Below, piece by piece: positions 14,914 through 15,186 of a stretch of DNA of 15,186 bases. Position 1 is the first letter of the stretch, and the number at the start of each line of letters is the position of its first letter. The notes below the pieces were generated by a model. The model did no database searches, had not been told where the DNA came from, and saw only the letters and a program-made list of their open reading frames with translations. Location of the stretch: assembly GCA_964520885.1 (NCBI GenBank), contig CAZFQD010000044.1, positions 1-15,186 on the forward strand, read 5' to 3'. This stretch comes from CAZFQD01 sp964520885 (GTDB taxonomy: Bacteria > Bacillota > Clostridia > Oscillospirales > SIG519). The translations under genes were made by a program, and so were the position numbers.

Positions 14914-14937
14914 TCATATAATAATAAATAAAGTAAA
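14908..14937 (-). promoter_or_regulatory. Candidate extended -10 promoter for the DHA2 transporter, at repeat edge
   Basis: On the minus strand TTTACT (14932-14937, 4/6) and TATAAT (14908-14913, perfect) are spaced by 18 bases, and TGA precedes the -10. The -10 hexamer is the terminal ATTATA of the repeat. Transcription from here would carry the hairpin chain as leader. If the repeat were absent, the same elements would lie about 25 bases from the start codon with a ribosome binding site between, a normal promoter layout. Confidence 0.5.
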
Positions 14938-15087
14938 ATATTATTTTTATTATGAGGTTTTTAAAAAAAGCTACAAAAAGCCAATAAATATAGGCACAAC
15001 ATTACATTTGTGGGTAAATAGTGAGTTTAGACCAATAAATCTTAAATCTTAAAAAGCAGTTTCCTGAACTTTTTGATAAAATATCAC

Positions 15088-15116
15088 TTTACTATTAAAG
15101 CTTTTTAGTGTATAAT
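15088..15116 (+). promoter_or_regulatory. Candidate promoter reading off the right edge
   Basis: TTTACT (15088-15093) and TATAAT (15111-15116) are spaced by 17 bases, reading toward a possible coding start at 15137. The 273 bases between the repeat and the window end hold no other supported feature. Confidence 0.45.
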
Positions 15117-15136
15117 AATTATTCAAATAATTAGCA

Positions 15137-15186
15137 ATGAGCAAAACAGCACAAAAAAATAAGGTGGCAAGAGAAAACACAAGAAA
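15137..15186 (+). CDS. Possible start of a gene cut by the window edge
   Basis: An ATG at 15137 opens a frame of 16 codons (MSKTAQKNKVARENTR) that stays open to the window end. A promoter-like pair lies just upstream, but there is no ribosome binding site, so it would be nearly leaderless if real. The stretch is too short to recognise, and the assignment is tentative. Confidence 0.25.
   Translation, partial: MSKTAQKNKVARENTR

Noticed and set aside
14867..15052. Plus-strand open frame of 61 codons beginning inside repeat copy B
   Set aside because: It starts within the hairpin repeat, has no ribosome binding site, and its composition looks like translated AT-rich intergenic sequence.

Overview
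The window is strongly AT-rich. Most genes have Gram-positive-type ribosome binding sites (GGAGG and variants), and TTG or GTG starts occur beside ATG. It encodes a Firmicutes-type HPr with both His15 and Ser46, and a ferredoxin-dependent 2-oxoacid oxidoreductase. Together these suggest an anaerobic, low-GC Firmicute of clostridial type, probably from the gut or a similar habitat. Species cannot be read from the sequence. No rRNA, tRNA, CRISPR array or transposase gene was seen.

Layout. Minus strand, 45-7855: rsmE, then HPr (ptsH-like), then a five-gene set read from high to low coordinates: a P-loop ATPase, a 2x[4Fe-4S] ferredoxin, and the alpha, beta and gamma subunits of a 2-oxoacid:ferredoxin oxidoreductase, most like the branched-chain (Vor) type. 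Upstream of these are an unrecognised eight-helix membrane protein with its own good promoter, a branched-chain aminotransferase (ilvE) and an AEC-family carrier. A plausible joint role is branched-chain amino acid metabolism: the aminotransferase makes or uses branched 2-oxoacids, Vor converts them to acyl-CoA, CO2 and reduced ferredoxin, and the carrier may move related organic anions. A cobalamin-binding radical SAM protein (DUF4080 type) follows at 7952-9631.

Plus strand, 9964-13059: a three-gene unit behind a near-consensus extended -10 promoter. It holds a membrane-anchored protein of unknown function, an ABC ATPase and an ABC-2 type permease with a large, partly coiled-coil insertion. 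It converges on a minus-strand DHA2-type (14-helix) drug/H+ antiporter at 13284-14681. Between them lies a 173-bp MITE-like element with imperfect inverted ends and two internal hairpins.

The most striking feature is a 207-bp repeat present twice (1183-1389 and 14707-14913). The copies match at 205 of 207 bases with no indels and lie in unrelated flanks. Each sits directly upstream of a minus-strand gene (HPr; DHA2 transporter) in the same orientation relative to it. Each is almost entirely a chain of seven back-to-back hairpins, and each begins and ends with ATTATA, which reads TATAAT on the coding strand. It could be a small mobile repeat that inserts in -10 boxes, a structured leader RNA, or both.
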